Of a DNA stretch of 64,000 nucleotides, positions 40,758 through 49,624 are shown piece after piece (position 1 is the stretch's first letter; each line of letters begins with the position of its first letter). Source of the stretch: an uncultured Sphingomonas sp. (GTDB lineage: Bacteria; Pseudomonadota; Alphaproteobacteria; Sphingomonadales; Sphingomonadaceae). Position numbers and translations under genes: made by a program. The notes below the pieces were generated by a model, which worked only from the letters and a program-made list of their open reading frames with translations, had not been told where the DNA came from and searched no databases. The DNA lies in the NCBI RefSeq assembly GCF_937859915.1, contig NZ_CALMAW010000053.1:78314-142313 (forward strand), given 5' to 3'.

Positions 40758-43069
40758 TCAGTGCGGGTAGGGTGTCATCGAAAAGGGGCGGTCTGCCGGA
40801 GCGGTCGCCCGCGTCTTGTCGGGCGTCGCCTGCATCGTGAAGCGCAGCTCGCCGCCCGCCATGATTTCGGCATGGGTGATATAGCCCCTGGTGAGCGGCG
40901 CGCCGTCGAGCAACACGCGCCCGACATAGGGGTGCGCGTCGCTCAGGCCGTCGGCGACGACGGTGAAGCGCTTGCCGTTGGGCAGGGCGAGCGTCGCACG
41001 ATCGACGAACGGGCGGCCGATGACATATTGCAGGCTGCCCGGCGTCACCGGGTAGAAGCCGAGCCCGGTGAAGACGAGCCACGCCGACATCTGCCCGAGA
41101 TCGTCATTGCCCGCCAAGCCCTCGGGGGTCGGCTTGTACTGGCTGTCGACGATCTGCTTGAGCCGCTCCTCGGTCCGCCACGGCGCGCCGGCATAGCTGT
41201 AGAGATAGGCGACGCTGTGGCTGGGCTCGTTGCCGTGGATATATTGGCCGATCAGCCCGGCGATGTCTTCCGAGCCCGAATAGTCGAGCTTGGAGTCGTC
41301 ATAATTGAACATCGCGTCGAGCTTGGCGACGGTCTTGGCGTCGCCGCCGAGCGCGGTGACGAGGCCGCCCTCGTCCTGCGGCATGAACCAGCTGTACTGC
41401 CACGCATTGCCCTCGGTATAGTCCGAGCCATATTTGATCGAGACCGGGTCGAACGGCTCGCGGAACGCGCCCGTCGACAGCCGCGCGCGCACCCAGCCGG
41501 TCTTGACGTCGAAGCCGTTGCGCCAGTTCTGCGCGCGCTTCTCGAAGGTGGCGGCGATGTCGGCGCGGCCCATCTTCTTCGCCATCTGCGCGATGGTCCA
41601 GTCGTCATAGGCATATTCCACCGTCTTGGACGCCGCCTCGGGCTCCTTGTCGATCGGGACGTAGCCGAGCCGCTTGTAGTCGGCGAGGCCGCCATAGGGG
41701 CCGTAGTTGGCGCTCGCGACCATCGCGTCGAGCGCCTGCTTCGCGTCGAAGCCGCCGATCCCCTTGAGATAGGCGTCGGCGATGACGGGGACGGCGTGAT
41801 AACCAATCATCGTCCAGGTCTCGCGGCCCTGATATTGCCAGACCGGCAGGATGCCGAACGGGCTCTCCTGCTGGCTGGCGACGAGCGAGCGGACGACGTC
41901 GGTCGTTGTGGCGGGCGGCTGGAGGATGGTGAGCAGCGGATGCTCGGCGCGGAACGTGTCCCACAACGAGAAGGTCGAGCGGAAGGTGAAGCCGGTCGCG
42001 CTGTGGACCGCATTGTCGGGCCCGCGATAGCGGCCATCGACGTCGCTCGCGACCGATGGCGCGAGTAAGGCGTGGTAGAGCGCGGTGGCGAGGTTCGCCT
42101 TCATCGGCGCCGGCGCTTGCAGATCGAGCGCGCCCAGCGCGGTTTCCCACGCGGCCCTGGTCTCGACGCGGATCGCGTCGAAATCGCCGGGCTCGGCATC
42201 GAGATTGGCGATCGCGCCCGCCTCGTCGACCGAGGAGAGCGCGACCTTGACCTCGAGCGGGTGCGCAAGGTGGCCGAAATCGAAGCGCGCGACCAGCGCG
42301 CGCCCCGTCTTCTCGGCGAGCGCATCGCTGCCGCGGCCGGGGCCCTGAAGCCCTTGTAGGCGATGTTGGTCTCGGTGTCGGCGAAGGCGTGGTCGGTGAG
42401 CGGCGCCGAGAAGCGCATCGCGAAGCAGAGGATGCGGTCGGGCGCCCAGCCGCGCGTCTGCCGGCAGCCGGTGACGGTGCCGTCGGGGCGCAGCCGGATC
42501 GACGACCACAGCGTCTTGCCCGGATAATTGTAGAGCGAGGTACGCAGGTCGAGCACGAGATGCGCGGCCTTGCCGGCGGCGAAGGTGTAGCGATGCGCGC
42601 CGACGCGGGTGACGGCGGTAAGTTCGGCGCGGACGTGCGCGTCGGTCAGCGTCACCGCATAATAGCCCGGATGCGCGACCTCGCTCCTGTGGTCGAAGCG
42701 CGAGCGGTAGCCGGAGCCCGGCTTCTGCGGGTCGCCGGGTTCGAGCGGCACCGCGTCGCCCGACACGGGCATGACGAGAAAGTCGCCGAGGTCGCTGTGC
42801 CCCGCACCCGAGAAATGCGTGTGCGAGAAGCCCTGGATCGTCGGGTCGCCATATTGGTAGCCCGCGGCATGCGCGTAACAGCTGCGGATCACGCAGCCGG
42901 TGTCGGTATCCGGCGACAGCTGAACCATCCCGAACGGCGCCGTCGCACCCGGATAGGTGTGGCCGCCGCCGCCGGTGCCGATCATCGGATCGACCGCGTC
43001 ATAGGTGGTGCCCGCAACGGCGGGGGCGGCACAGAGCAGGGCGGCGGCGAGCGCGAGGCGGGAGATCAT
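40758..43069 (-). pseudogene. GH92 family alpha-mannosidase, frameshifted
   Basis: A secreted glycoside hydrolase of family 92 (exo-alpha-mannosidases, calcium-dependent). N-terminal signal peptide (residues 1-19, ending PAVA), then DPMIGTGGGGHTYPGATAPF, a hallmark of the family, and C-terminal GNDDLGQMSAWLVFTGLGFY. The frame breaks near 42347: the N-terminal part reads to YKGF, while the rest (GPGRGSDALAEKTG onward) lies one base out of phase. Adding one C in the run before AGGG restores a 770-residue protein, the normal length. Likely functional if the indel is an assembly error. Probably hydrolyses alpha-mannosides of yeast or host glycans. Confidence 0.88.
42347..42347 (-). other. apparent one-base deletion (frameshift) in the GH92 gene
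   Basis: On the minus strand the sequence reads GGCTTCAGGGCC; GGCTTCCAGGGCC would join the two conserved halves with no other change. The missing base is a C beside an existing C. It is the third single-base indel seen in this window, all in or beside short G or C runs. Confidence 0.65.
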
Positions 43070-43124
43070 GCGCGCACTTAAAGCAGGGCGACGCGTCGGA
43101 CGGAAGCGGGGATTGGCGGCGCGC

Positions 43125-43763
43125 CTACTCCACCCGTTTCGCCGCGATGATCCGGATCGGGTCGGCGATCATTGATCCCTTCATCACGCCCGCGCCGGCG
43201 GTGGCCGAGGTCGCGGCGTCCATGATGTGGCGGACGACGTCCATTCCCTCGACGACATGGCCGAATGCCGCGAAGCCCTGGTTGTCGCCGGGCGCTTTGA
43301 GATCGGCGTCCATCGTCGGTTCGTCGCCGACCAGGATGAAGAAATCGCCCGACGCGGTGCCCGGCGCGTTGCGCGCCATAGCGATCGTGCCGTCGACATT
43401 GTGGACGCCGGTCGTGCTGCTCGGCTCATGCTTGATCGGTGGCAGCGTGCGCTTGGGATCGTTGCGCGTGCCGCCCTGGATGAAGCCGATCGTCGGCGTA
43501 ACCTTGACCGAGCGATAGAAGCTCACCCCGTCGAGCTTCTTCTGATCGACATAGCGCAGGAAGTTGGCGGTGGTGATCGGCGCACGCTGCTTTTCGAGCG
43601 CGAGCACGATCGGGCCCTCGCTGGTCTGCAGGCGGACCTTGACCAGCGCAAATTGCGGGGCCGCGGGGGCGGTAGGCGCAGCCGCCGGCGGTATGGGGGG
43701 CTGCGCGACGGCCGGTGCGGCGGCGAGGCAGAGCAGGGCGGTGGCGGTGAGTCTGGCGATCAT
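43125..43763 (-). CDS. peptidyl-prolyl cis-trans isomerase (cyclophilin), exported
   Basis: A 212-residue cyclophilin with an N-terminal signal peptide (about residues 1-21) and a Pro/Ala-rich linker, then the fold itself: GPIVLALEKQRAPITTANFL, VSFYRSV for the FYR core, FIQGGTRN (QGG active-site region), and GFAAFGHVVEGMDVV. Likely periplasmic protein folding catalyst. ATG at 43763 is preferred over GTG at 43769 (two residues). Stands alone between GH92 and the aminotransferase. Confidence 0.9.
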   Translation of the reverse strand: MIARLTATALLCLAAAPAVAQPPIPPAAAPTAPAAPQFALVKVRLQTSEGPIVLALEKQRAPITTANFLRYVDQKKLDGVSFYRSVKVTPTIGFIQGGTRNDPKRTLPPIKHEPSSTTGVHNVDGTIAMARNAPGTASGDFFILVGDEPTMDADLKAPGDNQGFAAFGHVVEGMDVVRHIMDAATSATAGAGVMKGSMIADPIRIIAAKRVE

Positions 43764-43827
43764 GGGCACAGTCTAGGGCGAAGCGCGCGAAAGCGGAATT
43801 GCCATCGTGCGCGGTGCTTTGGCCTTT

Positions 43828-43861
43828 CCGTCATTCCTGCAGATCACGTCCGGAATGACGG
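43828..43861. repeat. short palindrome (CCGTCATTCC type)
   Basis: A perfect 10-bp inverted repeat, CCGTCATTCC (43828-43837) and GGAATGACGG (43852-43861), 14-nt loop. Lies between the aminotransferase stop and the cyclophilin start, both leftward; a short relative of the repeat at 24344-24432. Confidence 0.6.
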
Positions 43862-43888
43862 GGAAGAGAGCGATACAGTGGCCGGCCC

Positions 43889-44743
43889 TTATGGTGCCGC
43901 ACGCCGCGCCGCCTCGATATAGAGCGTGCGCAACCGCGTCGCGACCGGCCCCGGCGTGCCATCGCCGATCGATCGGCCGTCGATCGCGACGACGGGGAGG
44001 ATCAGCGAACCCGCCGCCGAATTGAACGCCTCGCGGGCGGACAGTGCCTCATCGAGCGAGAAGGGTCGCCAGTCGATCGTCAGCCCGAGATCCTCGACCA
44101 ACGCGGCAAGCGCGGCGCCGGTGCAGCCCGGCAGCGTCTCGTGCGATGGGGCGCGGGTCACCAGCGTACCGTCCTGCGTCACGATCCAGGCGGTCGACGA
44201 CGCGCCTTCGGTGACCAAGCCGTCGGCGATCAGCCAGGCGTCGTCCGCGCCGGCGCGCGCGGCCTCCTGCTTGGCGAGCACCTGGGTCAGCAGCATCACG
44301 CTCTTGATGTCGCGGCGGCCCCAGCGGATGTCGGGGACGGTCGCGACGCGGATCCCGGTGCTGGCGGCGGGCGCGTCGACCAGCGCCTTGGCCTGCGTGA
44401 ACATCACCAGCGTCGGCGCGAGATCGGCGGCGGGGAGGAAGTCGCGGTCGGCGGCGCCGCGCGTCGCCTGGAGATAGACCAGCCCCTCGTGGAGACCGTT
44501 GCGCACGATCAGTTCGGCCTCGATCGCAGCGATCCGGTCGGGCGTCTCGCGCAGCGCCATGCCGGTCTCGCGCGCCGAGCGCTCGAGCCGCGCCATGTGG
44601 CGCGGCGTGTCGACCAGCCGGCCGTCGATCACCGCGGTGACCTCGTAGATGCCGTCGGCGAACAGGAAGCCGCGGTCGAGAATCGAGACGCTTGCCTCTT
44701 CCAGCGGGACGAAGCGATCGTTGACGTAGGCGATGCGGGTCAT
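43889..44743 (-). CDS. D-amino acid aminotransferase (class IV PLP enzyme)
   Basis: A 284-residue fold-type IV aminotransferase. It begins TRIAYVNDRFVPLEEASVSI, a typical DAAT/BCAT opening. The PLP lysine candidate is in RRDIKSVMLL, and the GAA/EGASSTAW segment contacts the phosphate. The YLQATRGAADR stretch is like that of D-alanine transaminases, which make D-glutamate for peptidoglycan; a branched-chain or ADC lyase role cannot be excluded. ATG at 44743 is used; the longer in-frame extension upstream has no similarity. Confidence 0.85.
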   Translation of the reverse strand: MTRIAYVNDRFVPLEEASVSILDRGFLFADGIYEVTAVIDGRLVDTPRHMARLERSARETGMALRETPDRIAAIEAELIVRNGLHEGLVYLQATRGAADRDFLPAADLAPTLVMFTQAKALVDAPAASTGIRVATVPDIRWGRRDIKSVMLLTQVLAKQEAARAGADDAWLIADGLVTEGASSTAWIVTQDGTLVTRAPSHETLPGCTGAALAALVEDLGLTIDWRPFSLDEALSAREAFNSAAGSLILPVVAIDGRSIGDGTPGPVATRLRTLYIEAARRAAP

Positions 44744-45057
44744 GTCCGCGGCTTTGCCAGAGCGCGGCGGTCTGGCCAAGCCAGCAGCGTGCTCCCGCCT
44801 AGGCGGCAGCCCAGACGAAGCAGGCGCGACGTCCGGGGTGCTAGGGCGGATCGACACTCAGCGGCGGCCGGTTCGCTGCGACCAACGAAACGTCATGCTG
44901 AACGTGTTTCAGCATCCCCTTTGCTGCGATCATGACGGCTGGGGTGCGCGGGATGCCGAAACGCGTTCAGCATGACGGATAAAAGCGACGGCTATCGTTC
45001 GACAAAATCGAATGTCGATCCGCGCTCGGCCCCCGCCCGCGCGGGAGCACAGCGACC
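44744..45057. other. 314-bp intergenic region containing a repeat
   Basis: No gene. It separates the aminotransferase and motB genes (both leftward) and holds the palindromic repeat at 44891-44977. Otherwise nothing recognisable; the promoter of the aminotransferase gene should lie near its 44743 end. Confidence 0.5.
44891..44977. repeat. 87-bp palindromic repeat (CGTCATGCT type)
   Basis: 27-base inverted arms, 44891-44917 and 44951-44977, with two mismatches and outer ends CGTCATGCTGAACG. Same family as 35393-35481. It follows the motB stop and may act as terminator for the motA-motB transcript. Confidence 0.8.
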
Positions 45058-46029
45058 TCAGTGCCCGACGAACCCGCGTGTCGGCTCGGCCGCGCCGGCC
45101 GCGCTGCCCGAGACCGCGGACTGCATCGCCTGTACCGCGCGCGCGTCGGCGCCGCCCTGCGTCCACGCCAGCGTGATCGACATGCGCCGGTTGCGCGGAT
45201 CGTAGATGTCGGCGGGCATATAGGGCTCGCGATCCGCGACACCCTCGATGCGGACAAAGCGGTCGGCGGTGACCCCGCCATCGGCGAGGCGCTTGCGCGT
45301 CGCCTCCGCGCGCGCCGACGACAAGGTCCAATTGTTGACGCTGCGACCGGCGGCGTAGGGCAGGCTGTCGGTATGGCCGCGCACGATGACGCCGTTGGGG
45401 ACGCTGCCGATCGTGCTCGCGACATCGCCGATCAGCTGCGCGGCGCGCGGGGTGAGCGCATCCGCGCCGAGCGCGAACATCGAGAAGTCGGCGCCGTCGA
45501 CGATGTCGATGCGCAGGCCCTCCGGCGTTTCGGTGAAGCGGACGTGGGGTGCCAGGCCGTTGGTCGCCTTGTTGGCGCTCAACCGTTGCTGGAGCTTCTG
45601 CTGGAGCTGCTGGAAGCGGACGCGGTCGCGCGACCGAAGCGTGCCGGCGCCTTCCTTCTGGCCGCCCGAGGCGTCCTTGGGGATGGTCATGCTCTTCGAG
45701 CCGGTCTGCGCCGCCTTGTGCGGATAATGATCCTTGGCGACGATGCTGTCGCCGCCGAGCGGGCCGTTGGCGCCCGCCGACTTCTCGCGCATCTGCACCA
45801 GCGTCGGCGAGAAATAGTCAGCGATGCCCTTGCGCTGCTTCTCGGTGGTAGCGCCGAGAATCCAGAGCAGCAGGAAGAACGCCATCATCGCGGTCACGAA
45901 GTCGGCATAGGCGACCTTCCAGGCGCCGCCGTGATGGCCGCCATGGCCGCCGTCGACGATCTTCTTGACGATGATGATCGGGCGGACTTCGGGCTCGTTG
46001 CGCCCGCGCTTGGGGGCGGCCGTCGCCAT
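45058..46029 (-). CDS. motB: flagellar motor stator protein MotB
   Basis: A 323-residue stator protein: short basic N-terminus, single hydrophobic segment following Asp43 in WKVAYADFVTAMMAFF (the proton-carrying Asp), a flexible Gln/Lys linker (about 120-160), and a C-terminal OmpA-type peptidoglycan-binding domain with VIVRGHTDSLPY and DPRNRRMSI. Anchors the stator to the cell wall. motA ends 4 bases upstream of its ATG, so they are one operon. Confidence 0.96.
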   Translation of the reverse strand: MATAAPKRGRNEPEVRPIIIVKKIVDGGHGGHHGGAWKVAYADFVTAMMAFFLLLWILGATTEKQRKGIADYFSPTLVQMREKSAGANGPLGGDSIVAKDHYPHKAAQTGSKSMTIPKDASGGQKEGAGTLRSRDRVRFQQLQQKLQQRLSANKATNGLAPHVRFTETPEGLRIDIVDGADFSMFALGADALTPRAAQLIGDVASTIGSVPNGVIVRGHTDSLPYAAGRSVNNWTLSSARAEATRKRLADGGVTADRFVRIEGVADREPYMPADIYDPRNRRMSITLAWTQGGADARAVQAMQSAVSGSAAGAAEPTRGFVGH

Positions 46030-46033
46030 GGGC

Positions 46034-46897
46034 TCAGCGTCCGCGCATGCCGTCGAACACGTCGGCGAAGGCCGGCTGGTTCGAATGGCTGATCGACGAG
46101 CGGGCGGCCTCGATCACCAGCGGCAGCGGATGGCCGTGCAGCGAGGCGACGATGATCTGCTTGACGACATGGTATATCGCCGCGTCGCTCTCGACGACCT
46201 GCTTGCAGCGCGACGCGAAGGGGCCGACGATGCCATAGGCGAGCAGCACGCCCATGAAGGTGCCGACCAGCGCCGAGCCGATCATCGCGCCGAGGATCGC
46301 GGGCGGCTTGTCGATCGAGCCCATCGTCTTGACCACGCCGAGCACGGCGGCGACGATGCCGAGCGCGGGCAGCGCGTCTGCCAGGTTCTGCAGCATGTCG
46401 GCGGGACGGATGTCGTCGTGATGGTGGGTCTTCAGACCATTGTCCATCACCTCCTCGACCGCATGCGGATCGAGCGTGCCCGATGACACCACGACCAGGC
46501 GCAGCGTGTCGCACATCAGGTGGACGAGCGTCGAATCCTTGAGCAGCTTGGGATAGTTGGCGAACACCGTCGACGACTTCGGGTCCTCGATATGCGGCTC
46601 GACCGCGACCGGGCCGTCGGTGCGCAGCATCTTCATCAGCGTCGAGACGAGAAAGATCGCGTCGAGAAAGTCCTGCTTCTTGTATTTGGGGCCCTTGAAG
46701 ATCTTGCCGAGGCCGCCGCCAAACTGCTTGAGCTCTTTCATCGAGTTGCCGGCAATCGTGGCACCGAGCGCGGCACCGCCGATGATGATCATCTCGTGCG
46801 GGATCGATTCCATGACGGGGCCGAGCTGGCCGCCGGTGAACGCAAAGCCGCCGAACACCATGACGAGGAGCACGATCAGGCCGATCGCTGCGAACAT
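46034..46897 (-). CDS. motA: flagellar motor stator protein MotA
   Basis: A 287-residue four-helix stator protein. N-terminal two-helix hairpin with FAAIGLIVLLVMVFGGF, the signature PALGIVAAVLGVVKTMGSID in the third helix, and a large cytoplasmic loop (about 55-165). Partners with MotB in the proton channel that drives flagellar rotation. First gene of the leftward motA-motB operon; about 130 bp separate it from flgL. Confidence 0.96.
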   Translation of the reverse strand: MFAAIGLIVLLVMVFGGFAFTGGQLGPVMESIPHEMIIIGGAALGATIAGNSMKELKQFGGGLGKIFKGPKYKKQDFLDAIFLVSTLMKMLRTDGPVAVEPHIEDPKSSTVFANYPKLLKDSTLVHLMCDTLRLVVVSSGTLDPHAVEEVMDNGLKTHHHDDIRPADMLQNLADALPALGIVAAVLGVVKTMGSIDKPPAILGAMIGSALVGTFMGVLLAYGIVGPFASRCKQVVESDAAIYHVVKQIIVASLHGHPLPLVIEAARSSISHSNQPAFADVFDGMRGR

Positions 46898-47026
46898 AAA
46901 CGAACAACCCCCGTCTTGAAGCTTGGCGAGCCGGACAGGATCGGTCCTGGCTTCTGGTGACGGTGATAGCCGCCAAACTGGAAACGAGGTGTTAAGCTAA
47001 CCGCGCTTTAACCTCGATTTCGACCT

Positions 47027-47887
47027 TCAGCTGATCTTGTCGAACAACGAGAGCTTGCCGATCGTGGCAAGCACCGACTGGGCTGCACTCAAGGTCGTCA
47101 TCTTGCTCGACAATTCCGCAGCGGCCGCCGTCAGATCGGTGCTTTCGAAGCCCGATCGCTCGTCGCTGAGATTGGTCGCCGAGGTGGCGAGCGTATCGGC
47201 GGCGTTGTTGAGCCGCGTCTCGCGCACGCCGATGTCGGACTGCGCGTCGGAGATGTGCGTGGCGGCCGAATCGAGCGAGTCCAGCGAGGTGCTGATCGCC
47301 GCGGATTGCGCGGTCGCATCGGGATTGTTGAGCGCGGCGATCGCTGCGTTCATGATGTCGGCGAGGCTGCTGGTCGATCCGTCCTTGAGCGTGACCGAGC
47401 CGAACACGTCGTCATAGCTGTCGCCCGCGGCAACGGTCGTGCCCTTGCCGATCGGGATCTGCGTCGCGGCCACGCCGCGGGCATAAAGCGGATTCCCGCT
47501 CGCGTCCGTGGCGTTGGCGGCGGTCGCGAGATCGTCCGCTATGCCCTGCAATTCGGTTACCGCCGCGGTGCGGTCGGTCGCGCTCATCGTGCCGTTGGCG
47601 GACTGGAGCATCAGCTCCTTGGCGCGGTTGAGCGAGGTGGTGACACCGCTCAGGCTGGTGTCGACAAGCGACGCTGTGCCCTGCGCGATCTTGACGTTGC
47701 TTGCATAGATCGACTCGTCCGACTGCTGGCGGCCGATCGACGCGATCCGCGCCGCGGCCTGCGGATCGTCCGAGGCGACGTGGATTTTCACGCCGGTCGA
47801 GATGTCGGTCTGGATATTGGCGATCTGGGTCTCGAGCGCCGCCTGGCGGCTGACCTCAGCGGTGAGCGAATAGCTGGTGGAGAGCAT
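47027..47887 (-). CDS. flgL: flagellar hook-associated protein 3 (hook-filament junction)
   Basis: A 286-residue FlgL/HAP3. Flagellin-like N-terminal helix starting MLSTSYSLTAEVSRQ with the conserved QIANIQTDISTGVKI segment, and the matching C-terminal D0/D1 helices ending LATIGKLSLFDKIS. It forms the second hook-filament adapter ring. Last gene of the leftward flg operon, 13 bp after flgK. Confidence 0.93.
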   Translation of the reverse strand: MLSTSYSLTAEVSRQAALETQIANIQTDISTGVKIHVASDDPQAAARIASIGRQQSDESIYASNVKIAQGTASLVDTSLSGVTTSLNRAKELMLQSANGTMSATDRTAAVTELQGIADDLATAANATDASGNPLYARGVAATQIPIGKGTTVAAGDSYDDVFGSVTLKDGSTSSLADIMNAAIAALNNPDATAQSAAISTSLDSLDSAATHISDAQSDIGVRETRLNNAADTLATSATNLSDERSGFESTDLTAAAAELSSKMTTLSAAQSVLATIGKLSLFDKIS

Positions 47888-47900
47888 GGCTTCTATTCCC

Positions 47901-49253
47901 TCAGAACAGATCGAGGATGGATTGCATGGTGTCCTTGGCGACCTGGATCACCTTGGCGGCACCGCTATAGGCCTGCTGATATTTGAGCAGCTCGGCCGCT
48001 TCGGTGTCGAGATCGACGCCGCTGGTCTGGTCGCGCGCGCTGAGCGCGGCGGTCTTGGTCGCCTGCGCGGCGGTGTCGGCGGAGCTTGCCGACGCGACGA
48101 TCTGGCCTTGGTCGGTGACCATACCGGCCCAGCTCTGCTCGATCCCGGTCGCGCCGCGAAGCGTGGACAGGTTGAGCAGATTGCCGTTGCTGGCGGTCGA
48201 CGACGCCGCGGCGATCGCGGTCGGGTCGGTGGTCGCCACCGCGATGGTGGCGGCGGTCGTGCCGGTGACGAGCGCGCCGCCGGCGGTGCCGGTCGCGGTC
48301 GTGCCGCCGGCGTTCCAGGCGTTGAGCGCCGTCGCGAAGTCGCTCGCCAGCTTGTCGAGCGCACCGCGCCGGTCGGAGACGGTCTGCGCGCTGCTGACCA
48401 AACCGCCGAGCGTGCCGCCGGTGTCGCCGACGGTCTGCTGCTTGCCGGGCGAGAAGGCCTGAACGGTCAGCGTGCCGGTGCTACCGACCGACAGGGTCAG
48501 CCGTGCGCCGGTGCCGGATCCGTTGATCCCGCCGGTAAGCTGGACGCTGCTGTTGGCGAGCGTGACGCTGGCCTCGCCATCGGTGCCGATCGTCGTGCTG
48601 ATGCCGATGTTGCTCGACAGATCGTCGAGCACGCTGTCGCGCTGGTCGAGCAGGTCGGCTTGCGCCGAGGTGCCGGGGGTCTGCAGCTTGAGCGACGCAT
48701 TGATCTTGTCGAGCTGGTCGAGATCGCTGTTGACCGTCTGGACGGTGGTCTGCGCGGCGGTTGCGATGCCGCTCGACGTCGTCGCAAGCGCGCCTGCCGT
48801 CGTGCGCAGCGCCGATGCGGTCTGGTCGACCGCGGCGAGGAACGCCTGGCGGTTGCCGGTGCTGTTCGGATCGGCAGCCAGCGTGTCGCCGGCGTTGAAC
48901 AGCGTGGTCGCGCTCTGGCCGACACCGGTGGTGGTGTCGTTGAGCGCGGTCTCAGCGTTGCTCAGCCAGGTCGACTTGGCGGCGGTCGAACCGGCGTCGC
49001 TCGACGCCGATCGCGCGGCGGCGGCCTGATAATCGTTCCAGGCACGGCCGATGTCGCCGGTGACCACGCCCGACATCACGCCGCTGCCGGTGTAATAAGG
49101 CGACAGGCCATCGCCGGCGGTATCGGCATTGAGCGCGATCGTGCGGCGCGTATAGCCTGCGGTGTTGGCGTTCGAAACATTGTTGCCGATCGTCGCCAGC
49201 GCGCTGCCAAAGGCCTTTACGCCCGAGGCACCGATCGAAAGCAGGTCACTCAT
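47901..49253 (-). CDS. flgK: flagellar hook-associated protein 1
   Basis: A 450-residue FlgK/HAP1 adapter at the hook-filament junction. The rod-type N-terminus GVKAFGSALATIGNNVSNANT carries the FLG_bb_rod signature, the middle is a variable Ala/Thr/Ser-rich region, and the conserved C-terminus VDLDTEAAELLKYQQAYS is typical of FlgK/FlgE ends. Its start overlaps the flgJ stop by 4 bp. Confidence 0.94.
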   Translation of the reverse strand: MSDLLSIGASGVKAFGSALATIGNNVSNANTAGYTRRTIALNADTAGDGLSPYYTGSGVMSGVVTGDIGRAWNDYQAAAARSASSDAGSTAAKSTWLSNAETALNDTTTGVGQSATTLFNAGDTLAADPNSTGNRQAFLAAVDQTASALRTTAGALATTSSGIATAAQTTVQTVNSDLDQLDKINASLKLQTPGTSAQADLLDQRDSVLDDLSSNIGISTTIGTDGEASVTLANSSVQLTGGINGSGTGARLTLSVGSTGTLTVQAFSPGKQQTVGDTGGTLGGLVSSAQTVSDRRGALDKLASDFATALNAWNAGGTTATGTAGGALVTGTTAATIAVATTDPTAIAAASSTASNGNLLNLSTLRGATGIEQSWAGMVTDQGQIVASASSADTAAQATKTAALSARDQTSGVDLDTEAAELLKYQQAYSGAAKVIQVAKDTMQSILDLF

Positions 49254-49624
49254 GGCAGCGGGCTTTCGAGAGAGGGGGCCGAAGGTGCGCCGGCGGCGGC
49301 GTCGATCTTGCCGGCGACGCCCTTCTCGGCGATCGGGCCGAGCTGCTTGACCAGCAGGTCGGCGATGTGGAGCACGCCGCGCTTGGCCATCGCGTCGGCG
49401 GTCTTGCTGTCGGCCATGTCCTGGAAGGTGCTGGTCGCCTGATTGTCGAACATGCCGTCGCCGAGGCTGGCGGAGCGCATCGATCCGATCATCTGGCGCA
49501 GGAACACCGCCTCGAACGCCTGGGCGGCGGATTTGAGCTTGGCCTTCTGCGCGTCCGACTGCCCCGCAGTCGCGGTCGTGGAGGTCGCGGCGCCGGTGCC
49601 GGAGGTGGGGACTGCCTGCATCAT
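49250..49624 (-). CDS. flgJ: rod-binding protein FlgJ, N-terminal domain only
   Basis: A 124-residue protein matching only the rod-capping (N-terminal) domain of FlgJ, with AAQAFEAVFLRQMIGSMRSA and ADLLVKQLGP. The muramidase (GlcNAcase) half of gammaproteobacterial FlgJ is absent, as in other alphaproteobacteria; a separate SLT transglycosylase at 58669-59544 probably supplies peptidoglycan cleavage. ATG ATG at 49624 overlaps the flgI stop (ATGA); its own end overlaps flgK. Confidence 0.88.
   Translation of the reverse strand: MMQAVPTSGTGAATSTTATAGQSDAQKAKLKSAAQAFEAVFLRQMIGSMRSASLGDGMFDNQATSTFQDMADSKTADAMAKRGVLHIADLLVKQLGPIAEKGVAGKIDAAAGAPSAPSLESPLP

Noticed and set aside
40758..42509. Separate second gene for the GH92 C-terminal part
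   Set aside because: Its first codons have no family resemblance and the two halves together make exactly one full-length GH92 protein; treated as one frameshifted gene.
45058..46029. motB or the 163-residue MotB-like protein as the true flagellar stator partner of the Zorya-like ZorA
   Set aside because: Each channel gene has its own coupled partner one to four bases away, so cross-pairing is not needed.
46898..47026. Sigma-28 (FliA) promoter upstream of motA
   Set aside because: TAAAG and CCGAT-like elements occur but not with convincing spacing; alphaproteobacterial FliA consensus is too loose to call by eye.
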